A stretch of DNA of 64,000 nt from Megaleporinus macrocephalus (Eukaryota; Chordata; Actinopteri; Characiformes; Anostomidae). The position numbers and the translations under genes were made by a program. Below are positions 51,540 to 63,842 of this stretch, piece after piece (position 1 is the first letter of the stretch; each line of letters starts with the position of its first letter). Where the stretch lies: contig CM038711.1 in the NCBI GenBank assembly GCA_021613375.1, forward strand, positions 18,105,194 to 18,169,193, in the 5' to 3' direction. The notes below the pieces were generated by a model. That model was not told the DNA's origin and searched no databases. It worked only from the letters and a program-made list of their open reading frames with translations.

Positions 51540-51701
51540 CTACAAAGACAGTTTAAGCGACTGCTCCTGTGGAAGTAGAACAATTTTCCCTTTCAATACA
51601 GTTTCTTTCTTAGGCAGTCCTTTGTACTGTGCTCTTTCCTGACGTTTATCCTGCTGATCTTGACAGCATCTGAGGATTTCAACCATTTCATTACAAACCA
51701 T
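51540..51701 (-). CDS. Small candidate ORF, 53 aa, unknown
   Basis: The minus strand encodes MVCNEMVEILRCC, then QDQQDKRQERAQYKGLPKKE and a LPQEQSLKLSL end, followed by TAG. Charge-rich composition and ordinary codons look more protein-like than the usual AT-rich noise. The C..MVEILRCC followed by QQ.KRQE is vaguely like the second helix of small twin-cysteine mitochondrial proteins, but it lacks the CX9C pairs. There is a stop a few codons upstream and no clear acceptor. It could be a retro-pseudogene end or chance. Confidence 0.2.
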   Translation of the reverse strand: MVCNEMVEILRCCQDQQDKRQERAQYKGLPKKETVLKGKIVLLPQEQSLKLSL

Positions 51702-51844
51702 TTCACTTTTTTAACATGACTCATAAATCAGGCAGGTACGCTGAACCAGTGTAATAAAAAGTCACAGTATCTTCAGAGAGACTCATGAGTAAAATCAGAA
51801 TATGTGCAGAAGAATGATGCTTAAGTGAAAGTATGCCACAAAAA

Positions 51845-52040
51845 TACTGTGAAAAAGTATTTGCCCCCATTTGGACTTCCTATATTACTGCATATTTGTC
51901 ACAGAAAAGGTACATAAGTATTTTTAAATGGTTACATTAATAATTGATTATGTATGCATGGGTCAAAGTTGTCCAACATGCAAGTTACCCATGGAATCAC
52001 ACCTACTACATGACTAAGAGCCTCCTTGACCAGAAGTGAC
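51845..52040. repeat. Interspersed repeat fragment (AAAAAGTATTTGCCCCC type)
   Basis: It begins actgtgaaaaagtatttgcc, a remembered terminal motif of an abundant fish DNA repeat. The remainder is non-coding; the boundaries are approximate. Confidence 0.4.
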
Positions 52041-52367
52041 CTCTTTGTGACTATGTTGTTGAGCATGATCTGTCCTTAACACTGACAGTCCACCAGTGGG
52101 CATTGCTGGAGAAACATCTGGTGGTGCTAGCACTATTTGACTATCCACCTCCGTCACAGCTCATAGTTTTCCGGCTATCATTGTTCTGAAACGTCTAGTA
52201 GCTCAGGACAGCAATGCTGACTTAAGAATAAAAACTATGACAAGTACACTACTACAAACTGTGAACACACAATTCAGCAATGTTTAAGATGAACCACTAC
52301 CTATTCTGCCTATGATATAAAGAATAATAAAGTTGTAACATGTTAAATAAATACCTTAAAACATAAA

Positions 52368-52368
<1 letters not shown>

Positions 52369-52450
<82 letters not shown>

Positions 52451-52453
52451 TTA
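52369..52453. repeat. (TA)n followed by poly(T)
   Basis: About 62 bases of TA run directly into about 20 T, followed by interrupted T-rich sequence to about 52470. Confidence 0.95.
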
Positions 52454-54239
52454 TTTATTTATTTTTTTGACCTATGGGATACATTTCCGAATTAAACATA
52501 AGCATAAGCAAATGGTTAAAACATGAAAACTCTTTTTTTTTACAGGGACTGTATTAAAATATAAACTTCCTAACTTCCTAACAGTTCCAAAGTTCATAAA
52601 AAGTCCAGAAAGAAATCAGTATTACAGAACACAATTTTCTAAATTGTCCTTACCCTAGCATAAACATTCCAGACCTGCACAGACACAATCTCCACCATTC
52701 CTTCTTAATACCTTCTGGTAATTAGTGGTAATTAATGGTAATTCTATTGGTACATCTATCATGAAGTCTTTACACAATGTAAATTATAGCTGCCGTGTTT
52801 AAATGACGTACAAAAGTCTAAATTGGACATATGTTAATGTCTATTGCAAGCTTCAGAAAGCACATGGAATGTATTAAAATGTCTGTTTAAAAATGTGTTA
52901 AACATCAACAAATGTTTATGCAAATTGTTGTTGGTTTAGGGTTTAGGCATACTAGCACAAATTAGCAAGTTTTTACATTTATGGCACAAACTGAAGGTGT
53001 AGCTCTAAACTGGACTACAGTATCCGGAGCTGGAAATCATACTGGAATGATTTAATTCTGTTTTTGTTTCCGTTTTTGTTCAGTGTAATTTTTGGGAATA
53101 ATGTAAGAGAGGAGTGGTTACAAATTGCCAAAGGCCTTATTCCAGATGAACTTTATTTTATGTAGCCATAGCTAACATTTGTAAGCCTCTCTGTGCTATT
53201 ATTTTACAGGCACATCGGCAAGCATATCGAATGAACTGCATGGTTTAACCAAGATTAGTGTGCGGGTATGTGTTTTAGTGTGGGCCTATATTGGCTTGCA
53301 TGCGTGTATATGGAAGGCAAAATGACTGTGTGTGAAGCATCACTAATGTAGAGCTGTGCTTCAGGCAGACCTGTTAGAGGCGGTGTTAAAAACATTTTTC
53401 ACCATACACAATTTTCATTTAGTTTTCAGCAGAGAAGTAAAGAAATAAAGAGGAAAAAAATGTAATTATACGTGCACCAGTTAACACTTGTCAAAGCCAC
53501 AAAGGAAGCATTAATTAATAAATTTGTGAATCAGCCTGTTTTGCATAACATAGCTGTAGCTGCCTTTAAACGTGGGACTGAATGTACTGACAGTACTGAG
53601 TGAGGTGTAATGATATCAGCAGGGAAATACTGTGAGGACAGCTGAATGGCAAATGATGCCAGAGATGTCAGTCACCACTGACAGCAGCGCAATATGTTTT
53701 CAATCTTCGATGCCTCCTAAGGGGGCTCTTGTTTGCTTCTTTTCAAAAAGGAAAGAAAGCGCTTGTGCAGTCATAAAGCTGCGACAGTGAGCTGTTTTGC
53801 TGTGAGCATTATCAAGGTTTTTAGGTCTTTGTAAATCAACATCAAAATGATTTTTTGGAATTTAAAAGTATTTTGGTTGCCCATTGTGATATTATTGAAG
53901 GACCATGACAAAGATAAATGCTATTCCAGACATGTTTGGCATTGTATATGCCTGCTTTGAACATGAACGTGAAGTAGATGTTCAGCTCATTTGTAGGCAT
54001 TTGTTTGGTTTGCCCTCAAGTGCAGTAGTGAGGTATGGTGACTAATGTCGGATGATTAGCTCTGGATCACTTCTCTGGTGCTCAAGACAAGGACGGAAAG
54101 ACAGAAGTACTAGTGGGATAACAGACAAAATATATTTACACAATAATAAGTACAAAAACAGTTCAATTAGCAGTAACATGGAGATGGTCAGCTTGGCTCC
54201 AGATATCTGTGACAGTCTACCAGGACCATATTGAGTATC

Positions 54240-54680
54240 TCTCAGTGGAACTTCGTGGACCAAGAAGTCTCTGGGATATTTGGGGTCTGAGGTGATACTG
54301 CTGGCTTTCCTCAGACTTCTGGTGTATTTAGTTGCAGAGGAGCTGATGTTGTGGGTTGGCTGTTCTCAGTCCACAGTCCACTCTTCCTGAGGTCAATCAA
54401 CAATCATCTCTTTGGTTTTGTTTACACTGAAGGAGAAATCGATGTCTGTGCATCATCTTCTCTCTGTACACTATTTCATTGTTAGTAATGAGGCCCACTG
54501 CCATTGTATCAACAGTGAGTTTGGTAATGGTGTTGGAGTTGCGCTTGGTAATTCAGTCATGGGGTACAGAGTATAAAACATGGGTGATCAGAAAACTTTA
54601 ATGAGAGTGAGGGTAGGAGAAGTGTGGCTGCCCACCCTGACATACCCAGCTGCAGACTGTATGACTGGGTCTTGAGGTTG
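54240..54680 (-). mobile_element. Older minus-strand LINE, 3' half
   Basis: The minus strand near 54470-54530 translates to text like ITKLTVDTMAVGLITNNEIVYREK. That corresponds to the LINE catalytic region ([12 protein letters not shown]...ESAYREE) with damaged catalytic residues. It continues the LINE fragment at 57195-58060 in order and orientation, with the plus-strand LINE sitting between the two halves. Confidence 0.55.
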
Positions 54681-56579
54681 AAGACCAGTCTAGACGGGCT
54701 AGCCTCGTTCAGAGCGGATAGGAGCGCGGCTCTGTCCGAGAAGACCCGCGGTGGAGGCGTGTGTGTTTACATCAACACAGAATGGTGCAACAACGCTGTG
54801 ACTGTCGCCAAGCACTGCTCTCCGCTGGTGGAGTTCGTCATAGTTAAGTGCAGACCTTTTTATTTAGTACGGGAATTCTCCGCCGTGCTGATAGCTGCCG
54901 TGTACATACTGCCTAGCGCTAATGCTAATGCTAAAGAGGCACTGTGGGAGCTGCACGAGGGCATTAGTGATCTGCAGACCAGACATCCAGACGCACTGTT
55001 CATTGTCGCCGGAGATTTCAACCACGCTAATCTCCAGTCAGTCCTCCCTAAATTCCATCAGCATGTGGACTTTGCCACGAGAGGAGCGAACGCGTTGGAC
55101 CTTGTTTACACAAACATACCCAGCGCGTACCGGGCGGAGCCCCGCCCCCACCTCGCGTTCTCGGACCACATGTCTGTGTATCTGACTCCAGCTTACACAC
55201 CCCTCATCAGACGCTCCAGACCAGTTCAGAAGCAGGTGAAAACCTGGCCGGCAGGAGCCATCTCTGCCCTTCAGGACTGTTTTGAGTGCACTGCATGGGA
55301 CATGTTCAGGGAGGCTGCGACTCTGTTAACTTGGATGGAGTACACAGCATCAGTCACTGGCTACATCAGCAAGTGTATTGATGATGTCACTGTCTCCAAG
55401 ACCATCACCATACGCCCAAACCAGAAGCCGTGCATGACTCCTGAGGTGCGTGCGCTACTGAGGACCCGCGACTCGGCCTTCAGAGTGGGTGACAAGGCAG
55501 CCCTAAGGAAAGCAAGAGCCAAATTGTCACAAGCCATCCGAGAGGCAAAGTGCGCACACGCCCAGAGAATCCACAACCACTTCAGGGACACGGGTGACAC
55601 GCGGCACATGTGGCAGGGCATCCAGGAAATCACACACTACAGGACAATGCCACCGTCCTGTGACAGTGATGCCTTCCTCCCCGATGCCCTAAACGACTTT
55701 TATGCGCGGTTTGAGGCACAGAACAACACGATGGGGAGCAGGATCACACCCAAGCCAGACGAGCAGGCGCTGTGCCTGACTGCAGTGGACGTGAGGAAAA
55801 CTCTGCGCAGAGTCAACCCACGGAAAGCTGCAGGACCAGACAACATCCCTGGCAGAGTGCTCAGAGAGTGTGCAGACCAGTTAACAGATGTTCTCACGGA
55901 CATCTTCAATGTCTCCCTGCGCAGCTCCACTGTCCCAACGTGCCTCAAGACCACCACCATCATCCCCGTGCCGAAGAAGTCCACGGTGTCCTGCCTCAAT
56001 GACTACCATCCCGTAGCTCTCACGCCCATCATCATAAAGTGCTTTGAGAGGCTAGTCATGAGGAACATCAAGACCCAACTGCCCTCTTCATTTGACCCCC
56101 TGCAATTTGCATATCGTCCCAACCGCTCCACGGACGATGCCATCACCACCACCCTTCATCTCTCCCTTACCCACCTGGAGAAGAAGGACACCTACGTCAG
56201 AATGCTGTTCATAGACTTCAGTTCAGCATTCAACACCATCATCCCACAGAATCTCACCAAGAAGTTAAGCCTGCTGGGCCTCAACACCCCCCTGTGCAAC
56301 TGGATCCTGGACTTCCTGACAGGGAGGCCCCAGTTAGTCCGGTTCGGGAACAGCAGCTCCAGCACCATCACCATGAACACTGGGGCACCCCAGAGCAGTG
56401 TACTGAGTCCTCTGTTGTTCACCCTGCTGACTCATGACTGTGTTGCGAAACACAGTTCTAACAGCATCATAAAGTTCGCCGATGATACAACTGTGCTGGG
56501 TCTCATCAGCAAAGGCGACGAGTCAGCATACAGGGAGGAGGTACAGCAGCTGACAGACTGGTGTACAGTCAACCTCTGA
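54624..56579 (+). pseudogene. LINE endonuclease/reverse transcriptase ORF, broken
   Basis: This is a 651-residue open frame. Its first ~20 codons probably do not belong to the LINE; recognisable LINE protein begins near [13 protein letters not shown]. The RT palm motif is intact (KFADDTT), but the usual GAPQGCVLSPLLF box reads [13 protein letters not shown], with two changed residues. The stop at 56577-56579 falls at the deletion junction. Confidence 0.85.
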
Positions 56580-56844
56580 CCGCAAGTCCCTCCAACGCAT
56601 TGTGAGGACAGCTGAGAGGATCATCGGAGTCTCTCTCCCCTCCGTCTTGGACATTTACACCACCCGCTGCATCCACAAAGCAACCAGCATTGTGAATGAC
56701 CCCACCCACCCTTCACACAGACTAATCTCCCTCCTGCCATCAGGAAGAAGGTACCGCAGCGTCCGGTCCAACACGACCAGACTCTGCAACAGCTTCTTCC
56801 CCCAAGCCATCAGACTTCTCAACACAACTCAATGTCTGAAGTGA
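56580..56844 (+). pseudogene. LINE ORF2 C-terminal remnant, frame-shifted
   Basis: It continues the LINE protein after the deletion, in another frame: DRKSLQRIVRTAERIIGVSL, DIYTTRCIHKA, PSGRRYRSVR, LCNSFFPQAIRLLNT. This is the standard C-terminus of these fish LINEs, ending at a TGA near 56844. Confidence 0.8.
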
Positions 56845-57168
56845 TATCTTCTGGTACATGTACACTCTCTCTCTCTCTCCAACCATTTACCCCAGAAAAA
56901 AGGGAAGCATTTTTGCACAAAGCATTGCACTAATAACTTTACTACCTCACTAGACTCTATTTATTACACATTGCACAATTTGCACACTACCAGCAATTAT
57001 TAATTATTCTCTGTCTGTATTGTGTTGTGTTGTGTTGTCTGTCCGCACTTGTTTGTTTGTGTTGCACTTGTGTCTTGTATGCACTGTCCATGTTGCACTA
57101 TGGTCCTGGAGGAACGTTGTTTCGTTTCACTGTGTACTCTGTATGTAGTTGAAATGACAATAAAACCC

Positions 57169-57191
57169 ACTTGACTTGACTTGACTTGACT
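57169..57191 (+). repeat. (TTGAC)n 3' tail of the plus-strand LINE
   Basis: About four copies of the pentamer TTGAC/ACTTG follow the AATAAA. This short tandem tail marks the 3' end of the LINE and fixes its orientation. Confidence 0.75.
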
Positions 57192-57194
57192 AGA

Positions 57195-58060
57195 GAGGAT
57201 CATGGTATTAAATGCTGAACTGTGAATCATCATTCAGACATTGGTGTTGTTCTTTAGATGATTCTATGTAGTGTGCATTGCTAGAGACATGGCATCTTCA
57301 GTGGATCTGTTTGTGTGGTAGGATGAGGACCTAGACTTCTAGGGACGTAAACCTCAACATGAGTCAAGACCAGCCTTTCACAGCATTTCATTATGATGAG
57401 TGTAAGTGTAAGCTGACGCATTGAAGCATGTGATGTTAGGTTTTTTTGGTATGAGGATGATGATTGTGGCTTTAAATCTGGCGGAAACAATAGTGTGTGC
57501 CAGCGAGAGTTTGAAAATGTCTTTGAAAGTCACAGACAGCTAGCTAGCACACGCTTTTAGGATTTGTCCTGGGTTGCTATTGCTTCCAATTACTTTGTGT
57601 GTGTGTGCACTCTCGACAGAACTCTCATAGCCTCATCTGTAGACACCATGTGGACTGCCTCTGCTGCAGAGGGTCCTGAGGTCAGCTGAGCTTGGTTGAC
57701 CTTGAAGTGGGGATAAAATGAATTGATTTAAGTTGGGAGGGCGACATTTGTGGCCAATGAGCTGTGGACTTTGCTCCTGTAGTCAGTAACTGCATGGATT
57801 CCCTGCTATATGTGCAGAGGTCTCAGTTGTTGACAAAGTGAGCTTGATTCCTGGCATCCCTGATACTAGCTTTCAGATTGTGTCTGGCCAGTCTCAAATC
57901 TGCCCTGTTACATTTAAAGCAGTCCTACAGTGTTGATTCTGCTCCCTCTATGCAGTGTTTGTACTGTATATTTAACATGTTTTTGGAGCTGGTGGTACAG
58001 TGGTTTAATGATCAGTGAGATAAGGTCACAGGGTAGAGTGGCAGTGTAAGCATCCTCTAT
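57195..58060 (-). mobile_element. Older minus-strand LINE, 5' half (interrupted by nested LINE)
   Basis: Minus-strand translations with several stops and shifts contain RT-like pieces: PKKPNITCFN-like text at about 57425-57470, MKCCERLVL near 57380, and SSAFNTMILSS at about 57200-57233 next to the nested LINE tail. These match LINE motifs VPKK..I.CLNDY, MKCFERLV and [10 protein letters not shown] in the right order. It is decayed, so the left and right limits are approximate. Confidence 0.6.
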
Positions 58061-58239
58061 GTTCATGAACATGATCTTGTGCGTTTCTTTATTTGGTCAG
58101 ACGGAACACATGCTGGTTGAAACTGGAGAGTATTGCTCTGAGGTCTGTATGACTAAAATTGGAAAACAGGAAAACACTTGCATATGGAAGAATGTATACA
58201 GGCAATTCTTCCATATGCACTACAGGCATACACCCACTG

Positions 58240-58600
58240 GCCAATGCATTAGGTACAGCTCCTTGAATGGATATTATTTTAGTGGTCTATCATTCCCAGC
58301 ACTGCAGTGACAACGATGTGGTGGTGGTGTGTTAGTGTGTGTTATGCTGGTACTGCTGTGCTGAGAAGCAACTAAAAATATCCAGCCAACAGCACCCTGT
58401 GACCACTGATGAAGGACTACAGGATGACCAACACAAACTGTGCAGCAACAGATGAGCATTCTTTCTTGGCTTTACATCTACAAGATGGAACAAAAAGGTT
58501 GGGGTTGGAGTGTTTAAACTTCAGCAGCACTGCTGTGTCTCATCCACATATACCAGTGTCTCTGCAGTGCTCTGTAACACGTGCTTTGTGGTGGCATTTG
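58240..58600. repeat. Dispersed fish repeat (GGTGGTGGTGTGTTAGTGTG type)
   Basis: Contains attcccagcactgcagtgac, gtggtggtggtgtgttagtg and tgctggtactgctgtgctga, then inverted-looking gcagcactgctgtgtctcat. I recognise this as a high-copy fish interspersed repeat. It is interrupted and degraded. Confidence 0.5.
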
Positions 58601-61139
58601 CATTTGGAATCTGTTGCTGTTTACTCTCAATATAAAATCCCAAAAGCCTTACTGCCAGAGAAGCAAGCCTGAAAATGAAAACAAAACACACAACAGAGAG
58701 ATTACATGTGGCTAACATCAACTGGTAAAGTCTTTGAAAGAAAGAATGCAATGGTCAGATAAGAGATACAAGCACCCAGAAGACAATGGAAAAACTAAAG
58801 TAGATTAAAAATATTTTTTTTTTCTGGAAAAGAAGAACTATTGATAACAGCTGGCCAAATCAAGCACACCCTTCAGGGATTTAGACTGTCTTAGTCAAAA
58901 TCAACAATCAACAGAAGTAAAAACTAGAAAACATACAGAGGGTACTAGCACAAGATAAAACCAACACCAGGGTGACCAAATTAGTCTGCCAAAAAAGATC
59001 AATTTTAAAGATAAAAAAAGCTTCAGTTCTCAACATTTTATACACAAATGAAACAAAGATCAGTTTGTACCAGAGTGATGGAAAAAGGAAGAGTCAGGTA
59101 AAGGGAAGGGACTGATCATGATCTAAAGCATACCACCTCATAGAGAGGTAGCGTTATAGCACAGGCATATATGGCTGCCAGAGGGACTGGTTTCCGTGTA
59201 TTTATTGATAATGTGATTGCTGACAAACACAGCAGGATGCATTCTGATTCTTTTAGCATCTTCTATTTCCTTTTATCATCTAAATTGCTTGCTGACTTTC
59301 TTTCCTAGAAAGTTTTGTAATCTTCATGTTATGATAGGAATGCGAATTCAAAGGCAAACAACAAAGGTAAGATCAAAGACTAAGTCTTCATTCACAGCTC
59401 TTTTATCAGGATACAGTCGGTGCAAGAAGACACATCTGACCAATATGACATACCTAAAGGCAATATTTATGCCCACCAAGATAAAAAAAATCAACACAGA
59501 ACAATTGAATTTTATTGTAGTTTCATAAAAAATCTTAAATTCCATGCATTTGTTTCTCGAATTATATATGTAACCTGATTTTGGTTCTGTATATCACAAG
59601 CCTCGGGGGCCCTTCACACATTTGTGCACAGGGGCCTCAATGATATAACTTTTGTGTGCTGTAATGACCAGGGCATGATATTACAAAATCAGGGCATTCT
59701 CAGTAAGACAGGCTTTGCTGTACTACACTAGAGCAAGGCCACGCATGTGGCCACGTATATGTTTGGAATTTTTGCAACCTCAATAACAGCTATCAAATAA
59801 AAACAAACATCCCTCTTTAGAAAACAAGCCTGCGCACAAACCTGAGAGTCCTCATTAAAATGAGTTTTCTGAACTTAATTAAATTATGCCAGGTATTTCC
59901 TTTTTTCAAAATGTGTAAATGTGTATTTATTTGGGTTTCAGTGGAATGAAATTCTGTCTGGATCAATGAAAAGCAGTAATACCAATATATACTGAAGGGG
60001 ACACATCCCTTCCAATATTCAGATATGATTAAAATGTTCCCCCCAAACTAGTGAGATAAAATATAATAATAATGAAATGGAAAAAACGCTTGAAAGAGTA
60101 AAATATTAAAAATGTTTGTATGATACTAAACTTGAGTGTTATATTAAACATCCAGCAAAGTGTGAACGAAAAATATAAAATTAAAAAATGCTTATTAGAC
60201 CCTGTGTGTGTGTGTGTCTAATGTGCAACTTGTTTGACAGCTCTCTGTTTGACACTCATACTCATACACACACACTAAAATTATTATCCAGCTTTTTGTG
60301 TGACAGTTACCGTACGGAAAAAAAAGTCAGATAAGCAGATGTGCAGATGGACAGATGGATGAACAAACAGGCAGGTGCAGACATTTCTTGTACAGATAAA
60401 CAAATAAACAGGTGACAGGCAGCTACAGTTTTAGCTACAGTGCTAAGTTTTTCAGACTTTGAAACTGTTTTGTGTGGGTGGGGCAAGAAATGTCAGTCGT
60501 GTGATTGGTATAAGTGCTTGTAATTAGTAGAATCCATAGCCTTCATAGATTTACATTGAGAAGAGAGAAATATAATGAAATATATCGATTATTTATCTGT
60601 CAATTAAAGAATATGCTTAGTACATGCTTGCTGTTTACCTACAAGAACAAGATTAACTTAATTAAAAGAAATCACAGATTTAGCCTTTTTAAGACAATAA
60701 AAATTACTTTTGTTAAAAATGAATAGAAATGTAATGCACGTTTACCATATTATGCACAATTACTGTTTATTTACGGAACTTACATTGCCATTAACATGTT
60801 AAGAAAAAAAAGTCATTTTTGGAGTTTTGAGGTCTATAGCTGCCATGGCATCCTCAAGAGCTTTTTAGAAATAGTGTCGTAGGAATTAATTCACTTTAGA
60901 ATTATTACAGACATGGCAGATTCATACTCGATTAAAATAACAAATGACTTTGATAATCATTCAAATTACTCCACATCCCTAGTCCTGCTCAAATAGAGCT
61001 TTAATTTACTATTATTAAAAGATTTGAATTGTGAAAAAGTGATTTTCTTAGTATCTGGCATTGACATTATATGTTTGTCCAAACAATTCTGAACGGCAAA
61101 TCATATGTAATGAAGGTTATCTAGACATATATTTCATTT

Positions 61140-61315
61140 TGTAAATTTACTCCAATTTCACCAGTCACCTAAAAAATCAGACAATTCTTCATTGTGTCAT
61201 GCCTTTTTGTTGCTATAAAATTTTCAAAAACTCTTTGTTGTTTATTTCCAGGTTTAAATTAAAAAAACAACAACAGATTTCCAATGTGGTCTCAGACTTT
61301 TGGACTCCACAATAT
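61140..61315. repeat. Interspersed repeat end (GTGGTCTCAGACTTTTGGA type)
   Basis: Contains gtggtctcagacttttggac followed by tccacaatatata, a motif common at the ends of short fish DNA transposons. No coding content. Confidence 0.4.
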
Positions 61316-63627
61316 ATAGTAGGTAGTACTATGTGTATTGTTGTACAGCCATAGAAAACCATCATGAAATCACTTCTTTTTGAATATAAGCATAACTCTA
61401 CAATCCCAGATTAGTGCATCACTTAGAAGACATAATGGAGATGCCAATGTTTAATTAAAATAGATCCTCTTATGCTTTAAAAACTACTTGCTATACTGAG
61501 ATGTTGAGTACTGTATGGTATAGCTGTTAAGCCTCTATCACCCAGCCTAAATTCAAATGTGTCTCTCCAGTTTCCCTCAGAATTGGAAGTGCATCTCAGC
61601 GTGATGTGTGAAGCTCTAGCTTTCTTCAAATGATACGACTTGAATTCTTGAGGCAAATAGCTGGAGTTAAAGTGTATTGCATAGGACAGAAGGCAAGCAT
61701 GCATAATAGGGGCTCAGCTGCTAGTAACAAAAACAAATGGGTTCATGAAGCGGCACTGGACCTGACTCGATTCATAATTCACTCTCACAGGTGTATAGAA
61801 AGAGTGATACTGTTCAGCACATACTTCTGTTTGACCATTGGTGCATCGAGATGTAACCTTCCACAGAGAGGAAAATGATGTGTATCCCAAAATAAAATGG
61901 CTTCCACCTGACATGAATTGGGTACCACTGATTATGTATTAAATGCCATTGGTTCAGACATCAATAGAAAGTGGCTGCATAGAACAGTAGTGGGGTAAAT
62001 TTGTTGTGAGTCAGTTCAATCTTTTTTTATTGACTGTCCATTCAAGTTTCAACCAAACTGTATTCTTACACTTGGCTCACCTTTTTATGCTCTGTTGCCC
62101 ATAACAATGTTCCAATATTCACATTAGCCTGGCCTTACAGTAATCTTTCACACCCATCTGTCACAAGAGAATAGCAGCCTTAGTGTCTTGGCTCAATGAA
62201 ATGTAATAGGTTGGCAGAAAAGGTCACGATAAAGCCTCTTTCGTCCTCTATGACACTGTCCTTTGTCAAGTCTATTATATGGATTTCTATGAATATGCGG
62301 TCACAGTGTTCTCTCTGGCTATATCTGTTACGTATAAGGCATATAAGACAAGGCAGAAATTATTTCCAAAGGCTTTGACAAAAACATAAATTGTGGCTTC
62401 TGCTCAGTGTTAAGCTGTAAACTTTTGCAAGTCCCTCATTTGCTGGCTTGGATTTTTGCTTAAGAATAGATTTTATTATTTATTTCTAGATGATCATTGT
62501 GCTGCACTTTAAGTGCAGTGCAGTGCGATCAAATATTACATATTGTTCAAAACAGAGGGGGACCCTCAGAACCTTCTTTCTATTGCTGTAAAATAAAAAA
62601 AAATATGTCTGTTATTTTAAATTTGTTAGTATTTAATTTACTCATCAAACTTCTTGTGTTTAAAGCATTCTAGCAATAGTATTTGGGTTTTTTTTAAAAA
62701 CAATTTGGTTTAATTAAGGGATGTAGAGGGGTTATTTCTGTATTTAAGGTTCCATTCAAGGTAACAAGATATGGAAACTGAAAAACTATTTGTGTGGTCA
62801 TTATGCTTTATTGTGGGTAGACAATATACAGAGAGAAAACATACAGCCTAGCCATTCAATTCAAATCACACAACAGCCTGGCAGCACTTGTGTTGTACTT
62901 TGCTAGACTAAAACTTGAGTATGATATGAAAAATATGAAAGATGATTTTTCTGATGAATAACAAGTAAGTACACCCTTCACTGAGGAGAAACAGCCTTGC
63001 GTAAAAGACAATTCCTTATCCAGTGTGACACTAGTTAGCACTGTTTGTTTATTAATCCAGTATGTATTCTGTGCTGGTAGTCACTTGTTGGTTTGGTGCT
63101 GGTATAGCTCATTACCCAGGGTAGTCTTTAAAGTCATTACATGATCACCATCATTACATACATATAAACATGTAATTCCTTTCATATTTGTTATATTGCA
63201 GAATACATAATATCATTTTCAAACCATTTTCCCCCCCAGAAAAAAAAGGAATAGACCTGCATGATATGGCTACCAAACATGACATTTCTGACTAGAACTA
63301 CAAAAGAAACCACAACACGAAACCAATGAAACAGTGGTCAGCTCAGTCACATTTAGCTGTTGAGTGCACACTGTCCAGTAGTCACTATCCTAAGTCAACG
63401 TTAAGAGATGTTGGTCATCATACTGAGGATGTTACAGTCTGTTTAATGAGATATGTGACAGTGCACATCCTGGTAAGATTAAGGCATTTAAAGGCAGCAA
63501 ACTTCACACAGAAGTTGACACAGACTTAATATCACTACTTGCCCTGATAAGCTGATTTAGTCTATTAAATCATAGAAATTATTCTTTTAATGTTGGAAAC
63601 AATTCTGATAAGGAACTTCTCCACCTT

Positions 63628-63662
63628 TTGTCCTGTTCCACCTTAAACAGTGCTGTTCCCTA
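63628..63662. mobile_element. CCACCTTAA-family MITE fragment
   Basis: Contains ctgttccaccttaaacagtg, the same core as the copies at 35796 and 44466. Confidence 0.4.
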
Positions 63663-63842
63663 TAAGATTCTTGAAGTAATCCTATTGAAATGTTTCTCAT
63701 ATTACAGCAGACGTCTTTTCTCATTGTTTTACTAGTTACTATGTTTTACCATGTTGTTTGCATTACTGTTATTTTTCTAACTGTTAATGTAAATGCTTTC
63801 TGGACAGTTGTCCTCATCTAACGATCTGCCATTCATATCCAG

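Larger units (their letters stand above)
42000..54040. other. Gene-poor region
   Basis: No recognisable gene. It holds repeat fragments (42125, 44466, 46790, 49960, 50260-50340, 51845), three microsatellites and one small candidate ORF (51540-51701, minus). The rest is AT-rich single-copy-looking sequence in which I see nothing assignable. Confidence 0.6.
54680..57191 (+). mobile_element. Jockey-superfamily LINE (L2/Rex1/CR1 type), 5'-truncated and internally deleted
   Basis: One long frame (54624-56579) holds the C-terminal part of an endonuclease domain (GDFNHANL, then SDHMSVYL) and most of a reverse transcriptase ([48 protein letters not shown], and the catalytic box FADD). The N-terminal endonuclease part is missing. 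Right after DWCTVN the frame breaks; a shifted frame resumes with DRKSLQRIVRTAERIIGVSL and runs to about 56844, so the usual thumb/connection segment is deleted. The 3' UTR ends with AATAAA (57159-57164) and a TTGAC tandem tail. Clade placement is from remembered motifs. It is not functional as it stands. Confidence 0.88.
58620..63840. other. Gene-poor region
   Basis: AT-rich, with a short repeat end (61140-61315), a MITE fragment (63628) and no recognisable gene. The open frames are short and unassignable. Confidence 0.6.
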
